From Flavobacterium frigoris (lineage in GTDB: Bacteria; Bacteroidota; Bacteroidia; Flavobacteriales; Flavobacteriaceae), in assembly GCF_900111075.1 (NCBI RefSeq), contig NZ_FOFZ01000006.1:124001-188000 (forward strand): a stretch of 64,000 nucleotides of DNA, written 5' to 3'. Below, piece by piece: positions 17,485-26,524 of the stretch. The notes below the pieces were generated by a model, which searched no databases, was not told where the DNA came from, and worked only from the letters and a program-made list of their open reading frames with translations. A program made the translations under genes and the position numbers. Every line of letters starts with the position of its first letter. The first letter of the stretch is position 1.

Positions 17485-18034
17485 GGGCTTTCTTCTCGGC
17501 CATTTCTCTTTTAATATTCATTATTCTTTCATGCGCTTCATACGATTGTCTTAAAACTTTTTGACGATCAACGCTACTTATAGAAGATAATTTATCTGCA
17601 GCCTCAGCAATACTTTCTCCGTTTGGTAGTATTTCAAAACAAAGCAATAACAAGCGAACCATTTCTTCCGCACGTTCCTCATCAGTAATCCATTCCTTAT
17701 ATTTTACATATTGAGTAACATGGTATAATCCTTCAAACCAAAAAAGGCGTAATTTATTTTCTAAAGCAGGTTTATTTCTAAAACTATGATGATACAATAA
17801 CCAACAAGAAATATGAATCGCCTTCCAATAGTTATCATCAATACTATTAAAATTAATCTTCGCAGGTACATTTAACTCCTTTTTCAAAAAAATAGCACTC
17901 ACCATTCTGTAAGTATCCGAAATCAGAGCAATAGAATCTAATCCATCCCTTGATAATAAATTGGAAGGTTTTAAGAAAATTTCGGGACACTTTTTTAAAT
18001 GTGTAACCAGTTCAAAAAGATCGTATTTAGGCAT
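17453..18034 (-). CDS. Unknown protein, fifth-to-sixth position of the MoxR/VWA operon
   Basis: Not recognised. With the start at ATG 18034 (MPKYDLFELV) it has 193 residues; the frame is open 11 codons further up, but only 18034 gives the compact ATGCCTAA overlap with the stop of the VWA gene. It looks mostly helical, without signal peptide or membrane spans, and ends in a charged helix (RIMNIKREMAEKKAREAAN). Its placement between the zincin-VWA and adenylate-forming genes implies a shared function. Confidence 0.75.
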   Translation of the reverse strand: MPKYDLFELVTHLKKCPEIFLKPSNLLSRDGLDSIALISDTYRMVSAIFLKKELNVPAKINFNSIDDNYWKAIHISCWLLYHHSFRNKPALENKLRLFWFEGLYHVTQYVKYKEWITDEERAEEMVRLLLLCFEILPNGESIAEAADKLSSISSVDRQKVLRQSYEAHERIMNIKREMAEKKAREAANTYGRE

Positions 18035-19787
18035 AAGCATAATTTTGTTGTGAAAAATCTGATGCAAATTTCAAAAGTTCTGTTTCGTTTGTAACGTAAT
18101 AAACATTCCAACCCATTTTTTTTAATCGGATTACCATATCTTTTTGATAATCAGGTTGCGAATGTAACACCATTGTTCCGTGACCACCTGCATTTTTTAA
18201 AGCGATTTCAGCTAGTTCCCAATGAGTTTGATTTGTTTCTGTATCAGAATCTAACATACTAAAAATATCATTGTCGGTAACAATTACAATATGTGATTTT
18301 TTATTCGGTTCCGTTTCAAATGGTTTTCGTAATCGTTCCATTCCATAGGCATAACCCGTGCCTAAATAAGACGTTATCGTGGTGAGTAAATCTGTTTCAT
18401 CAGTAATAAAACCCTCTGTTTCTAAATAAGTCCCAGGTTCACCTGAAAGACAACCCATAACGGATGCTCCTGCACGCAAAGCAGATAATCCTATAATTGT
18501 AGCTGCAAGCACTGGCCATGAGAAATTTAGCTTTGGATTCATCATCGAACCAGAACAATCGATACCAATATAAACATTTAACGGATGCTCTGAAATATTA
18601 TGATCAGAATCGGATCCGTAGGTTCGTTTTTGAGTAGTTATTCCTGGGAGAAATACTGGTGAAGCTATGGACGATTGTAACCAATCTAGCTCTTCAATTG
18701 GATCGCCAATATCCCAAGTTTCTAATCCTTCGGGTAGATCTAAAGATACATTTTCTGAAATTTCTACAGGAAAATCAATCAAATGAGACAAAGCAATTTC
18801 TTTATAATAAGCATTAATCAAACGTTGTTCATCAGCATTTGGATTAACCTGTTTCATCAAATCAATATAATTCCCAGGTCCCATATAGCTATTTCTAGGT
18901 CCAGATCCACCAACTTTGCTTTTTTCTATTCCTAAATTATCTTTATTCCCTTTATCATTTTTTAAACCAATAGCTTCCTTCCGCATATCGATTACGCCAT
19001 CGTAACCTTCTAAATCGAGTTTAGTCATCCCCGAAATTTCAATAGCTCCAGAACCCGCATCCTCAGCATCTAATAGTATCAAAATCTTTTTACGAGCGTC
19101 ATTAAACGTTTTGTCATCCATTAAATAAGGATATAACAACACCGCAAAACGACCGCCACCTTGAATCCAGTTTTTTGAATAACTTCTAATTAATGAAGCT
19201 AATAATGAAGCATCAGCATCTATTTTTTTACTATGAAACGACCAATTTACAGCTAGTTCACCACGATTCAATCTCCATAAATATTCATAGGTTCGCATCA
19301 TTAGTGTCCATAATTCCGAAAAATTATCCTCTGAATTTATCGCTTTATAAACTTCTGATATTCTTAATTTATTGATGCGTTGCAATTTATCATTGATCAA
19401 AAAATCAGTGTACAAATTAGATACCATTGGTGCTCTATCCTCAATTCCAGGCAAAGCATAACGAATACGATTCAGTAAAATAGCATTGTCATATAAATTA
19501 GCCGGTGCCAAAATATGATGCCCTATTTCATGAGCTAGTACTTCAATAAAATAAGTAGAAATACCAAGGGCTACAATTTCTTCCAGATTAATAACAATAC
19601 GATGATCTGTTAATCGAATCATGGCAAAACTACCTGTAAGCCCTTCCTTTTGGGCTTCTTGATTAGACAAACACCAAATAGGCTCTTGCAAACGCAACAA
19701 AGGGTTCCATTCTAGCTTAGCTTGTTGCCAATGCGATTTCCATACCGCTGCTGTTTTTTCTATTTCGGATTGATTATACATTTGCAA
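18027..19787 (-). CDS. Zincin metallopeptidase-like + von Willebrand A protein (DUF2201-like)
   Basis: A 586-residue two-domain protein. The N-terminal domain carries a zinc motif HEIGH (His86, Glu87, His90) with a likely third ligand Asp128 in LYTDFLIND, as in the DUF2201 putative metallopeptidases. A linker of about 150 residues rich in Gly/Lys follows. The C-terminal VWA domain has the MIDAS motif D410-C-S412-G-S414 and a downstream VTDND. DUF2201-type proteins are usually partnered by MoxR ATPases, and one is encoded two genes upstream. No signal peptide: cytoplasmic. The substrate is unknown. Confidence 0.82.
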   Translation of the reverse strand: MQMYNQSEIEKTAAVWKSHWQQAKLEWNPLLRLQEPIWCLSNQEAQKEGLTGSFAMIRLTDHRIVINLEEIVALGISTYFIEVLAHEIGHHILAPANLYDNAILLNRIRYALPGIEDRAPMVSNLYTDFLINDKLQRINKLRISEVYKAINSEDNFSELWTLMMRTYEYLWRLNRGELAVNWSFHSKKIDADASLLASLIRSYSKNWIQGGGRFAVLLYPYLMDDKTFNDARKKILILLDAEDAGSGAIEISGMTKLDLEGYDGVIDMRKEAIGLKNDKGNKDNLGIEKSKVGGSGPRNSYMGPGNYIDLMKQVNPNADEQRLINAYYKEIALSHLIDFPVEISENVSLDLPEGLETWDIGDPIEELDWLQSSIASPVFLPGITTQKRTYGSDSDHNISEHPLNVYIGIDCSGSMMNPKLNFSWPVLAATIIGLSALRAGASVMGCLSGEPGTYLETEGFITDETDLLTTITSYLGTGYAYGMERLRKPFETEPNKKSHIVIVTDNDIFSMLDSDTETNQTHWELAEIALKNAGGHGTMVLHSQPDYQKDMVIRLKKMGWNVYYVTNETELLKFASDFSQQNYAYA

Positions 19788-20754
19788 TACTAAATAGATA
19801 TATAAAATAAGAATTTTGCAGGGTATAAAACAAAGTGTCTTTTGTCTTTACTGACGATGTAATAATCTCTGAATCTATTTCTATATTATTTTTTATAAGC
19901 CACTTTTCTAAATTTTTTAATCGCTCAGAATTAGATAAAATATAGGTCGAATCTACTGTATGGGCAGGAATTAAAACCTTACCATATTGGTCTGCAAAAA
20001 GAGCGTAGCTACTTTTAGAATCGGTAACAAAAACATGCTCCTCTATTTTGGCAAGCATTGGAGGGTTTTCAAAAAAACCATCCATCCCTATAAATCCACC
20101 TTGCACACCTTGAAAATTGACGCTCTTATTGGGCCAAATAGTTTCAAATATTTGGTTTGAATTTTTATCAAAACCTATAGCTACAGTAATAATTTGCTGT
20201 AGATCCTCTGAAAGCTCATCAAAATCACTTTCTAATCGACTTCTTAAATGTGCCAAACCACACTTCCAAGCACATATACGTCCTACAATTTTAAAATCTT
20301 CTATTGTTTTGATTTCAGAGCAGGTCTTCTGCATGAGGTCACACCAATCAATCGATTTTTCGGATGCGTAGGTATGAATGTTTAAGAGTACTTCATTTAG
20401 TAATGAAATTATTTTTATTGGAAATCTCTGAACCAAATTAGGCATATGAACCATTAACAACCATGCGCTTTTGTATTCATCCTTGTAGCGAATAGCCTGC
20501 CCGCTTCCAATTAACTTCAACGATTCAATATAAAGCGCTTTCACTACTTCATGAATTTTTTCTGGAGCCGAGTTTACTGCTACAAATGCCGCTACAATTG
20601 GCTCCACAACTTCTACCATCCAACTGGTGATGTTTTGAGAGGGTAAATTGCCATACTTCATTTCGTTCTCATTGTACCATTGGTTGTACAATGCACTATT
20701 GTCTTTTAACTCTACAATAAGTTGAGGGAGGCTTATTTTTTCCATTGTAGCCAT
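19774..20754 (-). CDS. Unknown protein between the MoxR ATPase and VWA genes
   Basis: Not recognised. 326 residues (323 if ATG 20745 is used). The first ~200 residues look helical, while the middle has a beta-rich piece with GGFIGMDGFFENPP and SSYALFADQYGKVLIPAHT. There are no membrane spans or signal peptide. It overlaps the ATPase gene by 22 bases and the VWA gene by 14, so translation is probably coupled and a shared complex is likely. Confidence 0.75.
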   Translation of the reverse strand: MATMEKISLPQLIVELKDNSALYNQWYNENEMKYGNLPSQNITSWMVEVVEPIVAAFVAVNSAPEKIHEVVKALYIESLKLIGSGQAIRYKDEYKSAWLLMVHMPNLVQRFPIKIISLLNEVLLNIHTYASEKSIDWCDLMQKTCSEIKTIEDFKIVGRICAWKCGLAHLRSRLESDFDELSEDLQQIITVAIGFDKNSNQIFETIWPNKSVNFQGVQGGFIGMDGFFENPPMLAKIEEHVFVTDSKSSYALFADQYGKVLIPAHTVDSTYILSNSERLKNLEKWLIKNNIEIDSEIITSSVKTKDTLFYTLQNSYFIYLFSIANV

Positions 20755-22325
20755 CTCTTATAATTGGTATAACGCTGATGTAGGTACTTTAATTTTAAAA
20801 TATCATCTGCTCTATAACCGTATAATTTTTTTTCTTCAGACCATTTTTGTAATTGCTTTTCAATATTTAAAAGCCTACCATCAATTTCTTTAGAGGAAAT
20901 ATTTTCTAATCCTTTTTTAAATTCAGCTTCAAATTGATCAACAGGATCATTTCTATCTAGATCTTGGCTAACATACTCATCACAAGACAAATCAAACAAG
21001 TTGCGTAACCATACAATTCGATCTACGCGATAAACCTCATTACCAATTTGATCAAAAAAAGGAGATTCTAAATGTGGTGTCAAACTATCGTGCAAAACGA
21101 AAGGCAAAATTTGTCTTATATCTTCTAATTCTACTTTGTTATTCCCTCTAAAATAAGCCAATGCTTTAGAGAACATCAATAGCGTCATGATCTTTCGAAC
21201 TGACAATCCATTTTTGGCTTGCGATCCTAAATCTTTAATCGGGTCTTTTCCGGTTTCTTTTCTAAAAAGAGAACGCATATCCATTCCAGACAATTTTGCG
21301 GTGTCCTTTGTCATGTATTCTAAACGATTGGATGCGGGCTCAAAAAATTCAAATTGGCGACAAAAAAACTCAATACGCTTTCGTAACGCAGGCTCAATTT
21401 GAACTCCTCTAATCTGTTTATTGATTGTATCCAACTCTTCTTCCGTAAAAATAATTTCTTCTGGAATAATTTCCTCTGGTTTAAAATGGAGCTCAATACG
21501 TTGCAATAAATCATCGATAAAACGAGTATTAAAATGCATGGCTCTAATTACAATATCAATACGATCTTTCAAGGCTTCGATAACTTGATAAGTCCCTCCT
21601 CCGGCATCATCATTAGCTGTTAAATACCATGCACCGTCAGGACATTCATAAATCTGATCGAAAATCTCAGCATAATTATCTGCTAAAACTGTTAATAAAG
21701 CTGATTGTGTCCTAGTAGGAATTCGATTATATTCATCAATAATTTTTACACGCATACCCAACCATTTTCGCCAAGCAATTCTAATATCTGAAGTTTTTTC
21801 GGCCTTTACCATATCCGAAGGTAACGGATGACCTAGCAAATCAGAAATTGTCATTTGCGGTTGACCGTGTTGTATGGCACGCATTACATCCTTATTATCA
21901 TATCCTGCCAACAAAGCCATCAACACAGATGTAGCTGTTTTTCCACGCCCAGGACCACCAACAATGAGACATTTACCTCTTGCTGCTAAATTCAATAAAG
22001 GCATTAATACGAAGCTGGAGTAGCTTTGATCAGTAGGTAAATGAACAGGGACTTTACTATCTCCAAATAAAAACTTTTTAGGGTCACCATCGTTAAACTC
22101 TATATCATAATATGGACTAATAATGGCCGTATTGGTAATCCAAAAATAGGCTTGACGTAATTTTTCATCTAGGCTAATGGTAGCGATAGATTCATTTTGC
22201 GAATCATCACTTGAATAAAGATCTTCTATTTGAAATTTTTTGTTGTTTGTAACATCTTGCGGATTGGTAGGCGATTCTGGGACTTTCTTAAAAAAACCCA
22301 TAGTTTTGTTTAATAAATCAGACAT
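20733..22325 (-). CDS. MoxR-type AAA+ ATPase
   Basis: A 530-residue AAA+ ATPase. Walker A is GGPGRGKT at 123-130, Walker B is VKIIDEYN at 193-200, and the sensor-1 region LTANDDAGGGTYQVIEAL lies near 235. The N-terminal 60 residues are extra to the core. MoxR ATPases work with VWA-domain partners in assembling or activating other proteins, and such a partner is encoded two genes on. A C-terminal extension (about 390-530) is longer than in minimal MoxR proteins. Confidence 0.88.
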   Translation of the reverse strand: MSDLLNKTMGFFKKVPESPTNPQDVTNNKKFQIEDLYSSDDSQNESIATISLDEKLRQAYFWITNTAIISPYYDIEFNDGDPKKFLFGDSKVPVHLPTDQSYSSFVLMPLLNLAARGKCLIVGGPGRGKTATSVLMALLAGYDNKDVMRAIQHGQPQMTISDLLGHPLPSDMVKAEKTSDIRIAWRKWLGMRVKIIDEYNRIPTRTQSALLTVLADNYAEIFDQIYECPDGAWYLTANDDAGGGTYQVIEALKDRIDIVIRAMHFNTRFIDDLLQRIELHFKPEEIIPEEIIFTEEELDTINKQIRGVQIEPALRKRIEFFCRQFEFFEPASNRLEYMTKDTAKLSGMDMRSLFRKETGKDPIKDLGSQAKNGLSVRKIMTLLMFSKALAYFRGNNKVELEDIRQILPFVLHDSLTPHLESPFFDQIGNEVYRVDRIVWLRNLFDLSCDEYVSQDLDRNDPVDQFEAEFKKGLENISSKEIDGRLLNIEKQLQKWSEEKKLYGYRADDILKLKYLHQRYTNYKRWLQWKK

Positions 22326-22345
22326 GGTTTTATTTTGGTTGTAAG

Positions 22346-23347
22346 TTAGTTAAATTTATTGTTTTCTACAGCAGACAAAATTTTTGAGACCTGTTCAATT
22401 CTCTCGTCAACCGTACCACTAAGCATAAAATAACGTAGATTTCTAGCGTCCAAATCTTCGATTATTTTTTGTTGAAACAAACTCCTTTTCACATCACCAG
22501 ATCGATTCCAAGTATCCTCATAAGGGATATCAGTATCACATAAAAAGATTATATCGTGCCTACTTTCAGCTACTTTTGCTAAATTCTCTAAACCTGCAAG
22601 GGCATTTCCATGGTAATCCATTGAAAATAAATAGGTCGTAATTGCATTTGTATCTGAGAACAAAAACTGATTGGATTGTAACACCAACGCATCTTCTTTT
22701 TCAATGTGAATCTCAGCTATTTTTAAAAGATCTTCTAAGGTCAACCTTTTATTTATTTGATTGTTTTCCCAATATTCTCTACCATATTCAGGCATCCATT
22801 GGGTTTCAAAATGTTTTGCTAGTTTTTCTGCTAAAGTCGTTTTTCCAGTAGACGGCGCACCAAGCAATACTACTTTAGTAATCAAATCTTTATAAACTAT
22901 AGGATGAATATACTCTTTATTTTTAAATGAATTCCCTCTGATTTTTGTAGCAGATATGGGAATAATATTTCTACTTAAATCAACCTGTCGATTGATTGCA
23001 TTCAAAGCAGTACTCATATGTACACCGTATGGCTCGCTCGAATAAAAATGTGAAATAGTGCGGTTATTTAAAACAGACATGACATAGTCTTCTTGAATTT
23101 TCATAATTTCAGTTGAATATCCACTATCATTTGGTGAGTTCACACCTTCAATTACTACAATTTCGGGATATATATTCCTTATCCAAGCAGCTCGGGTCGC
23201 TAAAGGAATATTAATTATAGGATCATCATAAATTAGTACTATTAATTCATCTGTTTCCTTAATTGCAGTTTCTATAATTAATTGATGCCCTTTATGAAAA
23301 GGCGCAAATTTACCCAATGTCAATCCAACTTTATAATTGTCCTTCAT
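22346..23347 (-). CDS. nadR: NadR-like nicotinamide-nucleotide adenylyltransferase / ribosylnicotinamide kinase
   Basis: Bifunctional NAD salvage enzyme. Counted from ATG 23347 (333 residues; the frame is open 12 codons upstream), the N-terminal nucleotidyltransferase has GKFAPFHKGHQ with the HxGH motif and ISATKIRGN (ISSTxxR-like). The kinase half has a P-loop GAPSTGKTT near 170. Together they convert nicotinamide riboside to NAD. No N-terminal HTH, so no repressor function as in E. coli NadR. It overlaps the pnuC end by 17 bases: uptake and use of nicotinamide riboside are coupled. Confidence 0.88.
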   Translation of the reverse strand: MKDNYKVGLTLGKFAPFHKGHQLIIETAIKETDELIVLIYDDPIINIPLATRAAWIRNIYPEIVVIEGVNSPNDSGYSTEIMKIQEDYVMSVLNNRTISHFYSSEPYGVHMSTALNAINRQVDLSRNIIPISATKIRGNSFKNKEYIHPIVYKDLITKVVLLGAPSTGKTTLAEKLAKHFETQWMPEYGREYWENNQINKRLTLEDLLKIAEIHIEKEDALVLQSNQFLFSDTNAITTYLFSMDYHGNALAGLENLAKVAESRHDIIFLCDTDIPYEDTWNRSGDVKRSLFQQKIIEDLDARNLRYFMLSGTVDERIEQVSKILSAVENNKFN

Positions 23348-23909
23348 ATGTAAGCTCTTCTTGATATGCTTTTTTCCATTCAAAATAACCGATAATCGCC
23401 ATTACTAAAAATACTGCGTATAATATAGTTGTAAAATACAAACCTTTGTAGGCATAAATTCCAATGGCGACTATATCAACTACGATCCAAAATAGCCAAG
23501 ACCCCAATACTTTTTTTATCATCAAATACTGAGCAACTAGACTCGCAACCGTTGTAAAAGCATCAGCATACGGAAAGGATGCATCCGTATTCAATTGCAT
23601 CATATATCCTAAAATTAGAGTTCCTAAAACCGTTACGACGATCCATAAAGTAGCTTTGGTAATTGATTTAACTCGTAATTTACTTTGATTAGTCCCGCCA
23701 TACTTCCAACTATACCAACCAAAAAATTGAAGAAATATATAAATAATATGCAACATCATATCAGAATACAATTTCGATGTGTAGAAAACAAAACAGTATA
23801 ATGTTACCTGAACTAAGCCAAAGTACCAACACAAAATATTTTGTCTGATTGTAAAATAAACAGCTAAAAACCCAAAGACTGCGCCTAAAACTTCGATTGT
23901 TGTATTCAT
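23331..23909 (-). CDS. pnuC: PnuC nicotinamide riboside transporter
   Basis: A 192-residue membrane protein with six to seven hydrophobic helices. The FFGWYSWKYGG segment near residue 65 is the tryptophan-rich substrate motif of PnuC. It brings in nicotinamide riboside by facilitated diffusion, driven by phosphorylation by NadR, encoded next. First gene of the operon, 113 bases from the tRNA-Val 3' end. Confidence 0.88.
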   Translation of the reverse strand: MNTTIEVLGAVFGFLAVYFTIRQNILCWYFGLVQVTLYCFVFYTSKLYSDMMLHIIYIFLQFFGWYSWKYGGTNQSKLRVKSITKATLWIVVTVLGTLILGYMMQLNTDASFPYADAFTTVASLVAQYLMIKKVLGSWLFWIVVDIVAIGIYAYKGLYFTTILYAVFLVMAIIGYFEWKKAYQEELTYEGQL

Positions 23910-23962
23910 ATTATATCCGATAAAGATAGGAGAATGAAATTAATTTATAATTGATCAAGTCT

Positions 23963-24031
23963 AAAAGTTACAAGAAAATATAAAGCAAAAAAAAACTTCT
24001 CAATTTCTTGAGAAGTTTTGTGGGCGATGAG
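23963..24031 (-). repeat. Direct repeat of the tRNA-Val 3' end and terminator (tRNA-proximal copy)
   Basis: This copy spans the last bases of tRNA-Val and its terminator and is repeated at 15868-15933, about 8.1 kb away and in the same orientation. The two copies bracket exactly the seven-gene operon 16111-23909. Confidence 0.75.
23987..24017 (-). terminator. tRNA-Val terminator
   Basis: AACTTCTCAA (23994-24003) and TTGAGAAGTT (24008-24017) form a 10-bp stem with a TTTC loop. On the minus strand it lies five bases beyond the tRNA end and is followed by a run of nine T. Confidence 0.85.
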
Positions 24032-24095
24032 GGGTTCGAACCCCCGACCCCCTCGGTGTAAACGAGGTGCTCTGAACCAACTGAGCTAATCGCCC
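24022..24095 (-). tRNA. tRNA-Val (anticodon TAC)
   Basis: A 74-base cloverleaf on the minus strand. The acceptor GGGCGAT pairs with the 3' end ATCGCCC, the D-arm is GCTCAGTTGG, the anticodon stem CCTCG/CGAGG encloses loop TTTACAC (anticodon TAC), and the T-arm has GGTTCGAACC. CCA is not encoded. It reads valine codons GUA and, by wobble, others. Confidence 0.95.
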
Positions 24096-24137
24096 TATTT
24101 CACAATTCGAATAATTTCTTGTTCCTTATTGCGAGTG

Positions 24138-24167
24138 CAAATATAAGCCTAGATTTTATATTTACAA
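24138..24167 (-). promoter_or_regulatory. Promoter of tRNA-Val
   Basis: On the minus strand TTG (24167-24165), a 19-base spacer and TATATTTG (24145-24138) match the Flavobacterium consensus TTG-N17-23-TAnnTTTG. The tRNA starts about 43 bases downstream. Confidence 0.65.
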
Positions 24168-24262
24168 GCAAAAAATGAAAATAAATTAGTAATATTTTTA
24201 CCAAAATCCCTTTCGTACTCACTTACAGCGCATTAATGCAAATAGTCCTTATCACTATTTCT

Positions 24263-24292
24263 TTGTAATGAATCACTATAGTATTACATTTG
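24263..24292 (+). promoter_or_regulatory. Promoter of the ABC exporter gene
   Basis: TTG (24263-24265), 19 bases, then TACATTTG (24285-24292). It fits the Bacteroidota consensus and ends 18 bases before the chosen ATG at 24311. This also argues against the upstream TTG at 24290 as start. Confidence 0.6.
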
Positions 24293-24310
24293 TATTATAA
24301 ACAGCAAATA

Positions 24311-26098
24311 ATGGCAAGGTTCAAAGAAAATGATTTACCAAAATCAAAAATTACCGCAAGTTCTCTCAACAAAGCAACTCTTATATTTAAATATGCAGAC
24401 AATCACCGCTGGAAGTTTTATGTAGGATTAGTTTTTTTATTACTTACAGGAGCCACAGCATTGGCTTTCCCCAAATTAATGGGTATGTTGATTGACAGTG
24501 TGAAGAATAAAAGCTATACTGATGCCAATAACATTGCTTTATTACTGATTGGGATTCTTTTTATGCAATCCATTTTTTCGTTTTTCAGATTATCCCTGTT
24601 CATCAATTTTACGGAACATACTTTGGCCAACCTAAGACTGTCTTTATACAGCAACTTAGTAAAACTGCCGATGTCTTTCTTTTCGCAAAAGCGTGTTGGT
24701 GAATTAAATAGTAGAATCAGTTCCGATATTACACAAATTCAAGATACTTTAACTTCTACCATTGCTGAATTCCTTAGACAGTTAATTTTAATTGTGGGTG
24801 GAGTTGCGTTACTAGCCACCGAAAGTATCAAACTAACTCTATTAATGTTGTCAGTTGTTCCCTTAGTGGCTGTTGCTGCAGTTGTTTTTGGTCGGTTTAT
24901 TCGAAAATTTTCAAAAAACGTTCAAGACCAAGTAGCTGAAAGTCAAGTTATCGTTGAGGAAACGATGCAAGGAATTAGTATTGTTAAGGCTTTTGCCAAT
25001 GAGTGGTACGAAATTGCCCGTTATGACGGAAAAATAAAAGAAGTCGTGAAGTTAGCCATCAAAGGCGGAAAATACAGAGGGTACTTTGCATCCTTTATTA
25101 TATTCTGTCTTTTTGGAGCTATCGTAGCCGTAGTTTGGTTTGGTGTTCGATTAAGCATCAGCGGAGAAATGAGTGTGGGACAATTGATCTCCTTTGTATT
25201 GTACTCTACGTTTGTAGGAGCTTCTTTTGGTGGAATTGCCGAATTGTATGCGCAAATCCAAAAAGCGATTGGTGCCACCGAGCGTGTTTTTGAATTATTG
25301 GAGGAAACTCCAGAAAAAATCAACTCAAAACAAAATACCTCTTCGATTCAAAAAATAAAAGGAAATGTTACTTTTAAAAATGTAGCCTTCAGTTATCCTT
25401 CAAGAAAGGAAATAAAAGTATTGAAGAACGTCAATTTTACGGCAAATTTTGGTCAAAAAATTGCCATCGTTGGACCTAGTGGAACGGGGAAATCAACTAT
25501 TGCCTCTTTATTATTGCGTTTCTATGATATTGATTCTGGTGAAATACTAATTGACGGAAAAAATATTTATGATTTCGAATTAGAAAATCTTCGAGGCAAT
25601 ATGAGTATTGTTCCCCAAGATGTGATTCTTTTTGGAGGAACAATAAAAGAAAATATTGCTTACGGAAAACCAGATGCTACAGAAGAGGAAATTCTTTTGG
25701 CGTCCAAGCAAGCCAATGCTTTCAATTTTATCGAAGGTTTTCCTGAAAAATTTGAAACCATTGTGGGAGAACGAGGAATTAAACTTTCTGGAGGTCAAAG
25801 ACAACGTATTGCAATTGCGAGAGCGTTACTTAAAAATCCAAGTATATTGATCCTCGATGAAGCAACGTCTTCACTGGACAGTGAAAGTGAAAGATTAGTG
25901 CAAGAAGCTTTAGAAATTTTAATGCAGGGAAGAACAAGTATAATTATCGCTCACCGTCTCTCTACTATACGTACTGCTGATCAAATATTAGTACTTGACA
26001 ATGGCGAAATAACTGAACAAGGTACGCATCAAGAATTAATGACTTTAGAAAACGGAAAATATAAAAATTTGAGTAATTTACAGTTTAGTAATTCTTAA
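24311..26098 (+). CDS. ABC exporter, fused permease and ATPase (MsbA/LmrA-like)
   Basis: 595 residues from ATG 24311. The N-terminal half has six membrane helices (about 35-320). The C-terminal ATPase has Walker A GPSGTGKST near 390, Q-loop VPQDVILFGG, signature LSGGQRQRIAIARA near 495, Walker B ILILDEATSSLD and the switch His in IAHRLST. It works as a homodimer exporting lipids or other hydrophobic compounds; the substrate is unknown. Single gene, oriented away from tRNA-Val. Confidence 0.92.
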   Translation: MARFKENDLPKSKITASSLNKATLIFKYADNHRWKFYVGLVFLLLTGATALAFPKLMGMLIDSVKNKSYTDANNIALLLIGILFMQSIFSFFRLSLFINFTEHTLANLRLSLYSNLVKLPMSFFSQKRVGELNSRISSDITQIQDTLTSTIAEFLRQLILIVGGVALLATESIKLTLLMLSVVPLVAVAAVVFGRFIRKFSKNVQDQVAESQVIVEETMQGISIVKAFANEWYEIARYDGKIKEVVKLAIKGGKYRGYFASFIIFCLFGAIVAVVWFGVRLSISGEMSVGQLISFVLYSTFVGASFGGIAELYAQIQKAIGATERVFELLEETPEKINSKQNTSSIQKIKGNVTFKNVAFSYPSRKEIKVLKNVNFTANFGQKIAIVGPSGTGKSTIASLLLRFYDIDSGEILIDGKNIYDFELENLRGNMSIVPQDVILFGGTIKENIAYGKPDATEEEILLASKQANAFNFIEGFPEKFETIVGERGIKLSGGQRQRIAIARALLKNPSILILDEATSSLDSESERLVQEALEILMQGRTSIIIAHRLSTIRTADQILVLDNGEITEQGTHQELMTLENGKYKNLSNLQFSNS

Positions 26099-26524
26099 TC
26101 TTCTCCCCTAACCCTCTACAAAGGAGAGTGAGTTGTCAAGAGTCCAAATTCAAAAAACGCTAATAAGTCTGGAAATCAGAATCAATTAGAAATACGATAC
26201 CTTTGATTTTAAGTAGCAATTAGAAAGTGAAACTAAAAAAAAATTGACTGATAATTGGTTTGTGACATCGTATTAATAATTTATATTTTATAAAAATACT
26301 GGTTCAATAATTATCCCTGTTAAAACCGAGTTTGCAATAAAACATTTGGTGTGTGCACAGTGGTGTATTGCATTTATTATTATTTCATCTCGAATGTTGT
26401 TTCCCGTAAAGGTTGTTTTTGGTCGTAGATGGGTATGATCATAATTTTAAAAGATAAATTGTCTGACTCATTTTTCCAACTTCAATTAACTTTATGTCCT
26501 GCCACAGTAATTTTTTTAAATTTA
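26099..26524. other. 426-base gap with at most a short gene remnant
   Basis: No intact gene. A minus-strand stretch at 26288-26443 may be a remnant (listed separately). The remaining sequence shows nothing I recognise. Confidence 0.5.
26288..26443 (-). pseudogene. Possible remnant of an OsmC-like protein C-terminus
   Basis: About 50 codons without a stop end in IINAIHHCAHTKCFIANSV and IIEPVF. The conserved-Cys helix HxxCFIANS resembles the C-terminal part of OsmC-type thiol peroxidases. There is no start codon and an in-frame stop lies just upstream. The match is by memory and weak. Confidence 0.25.
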
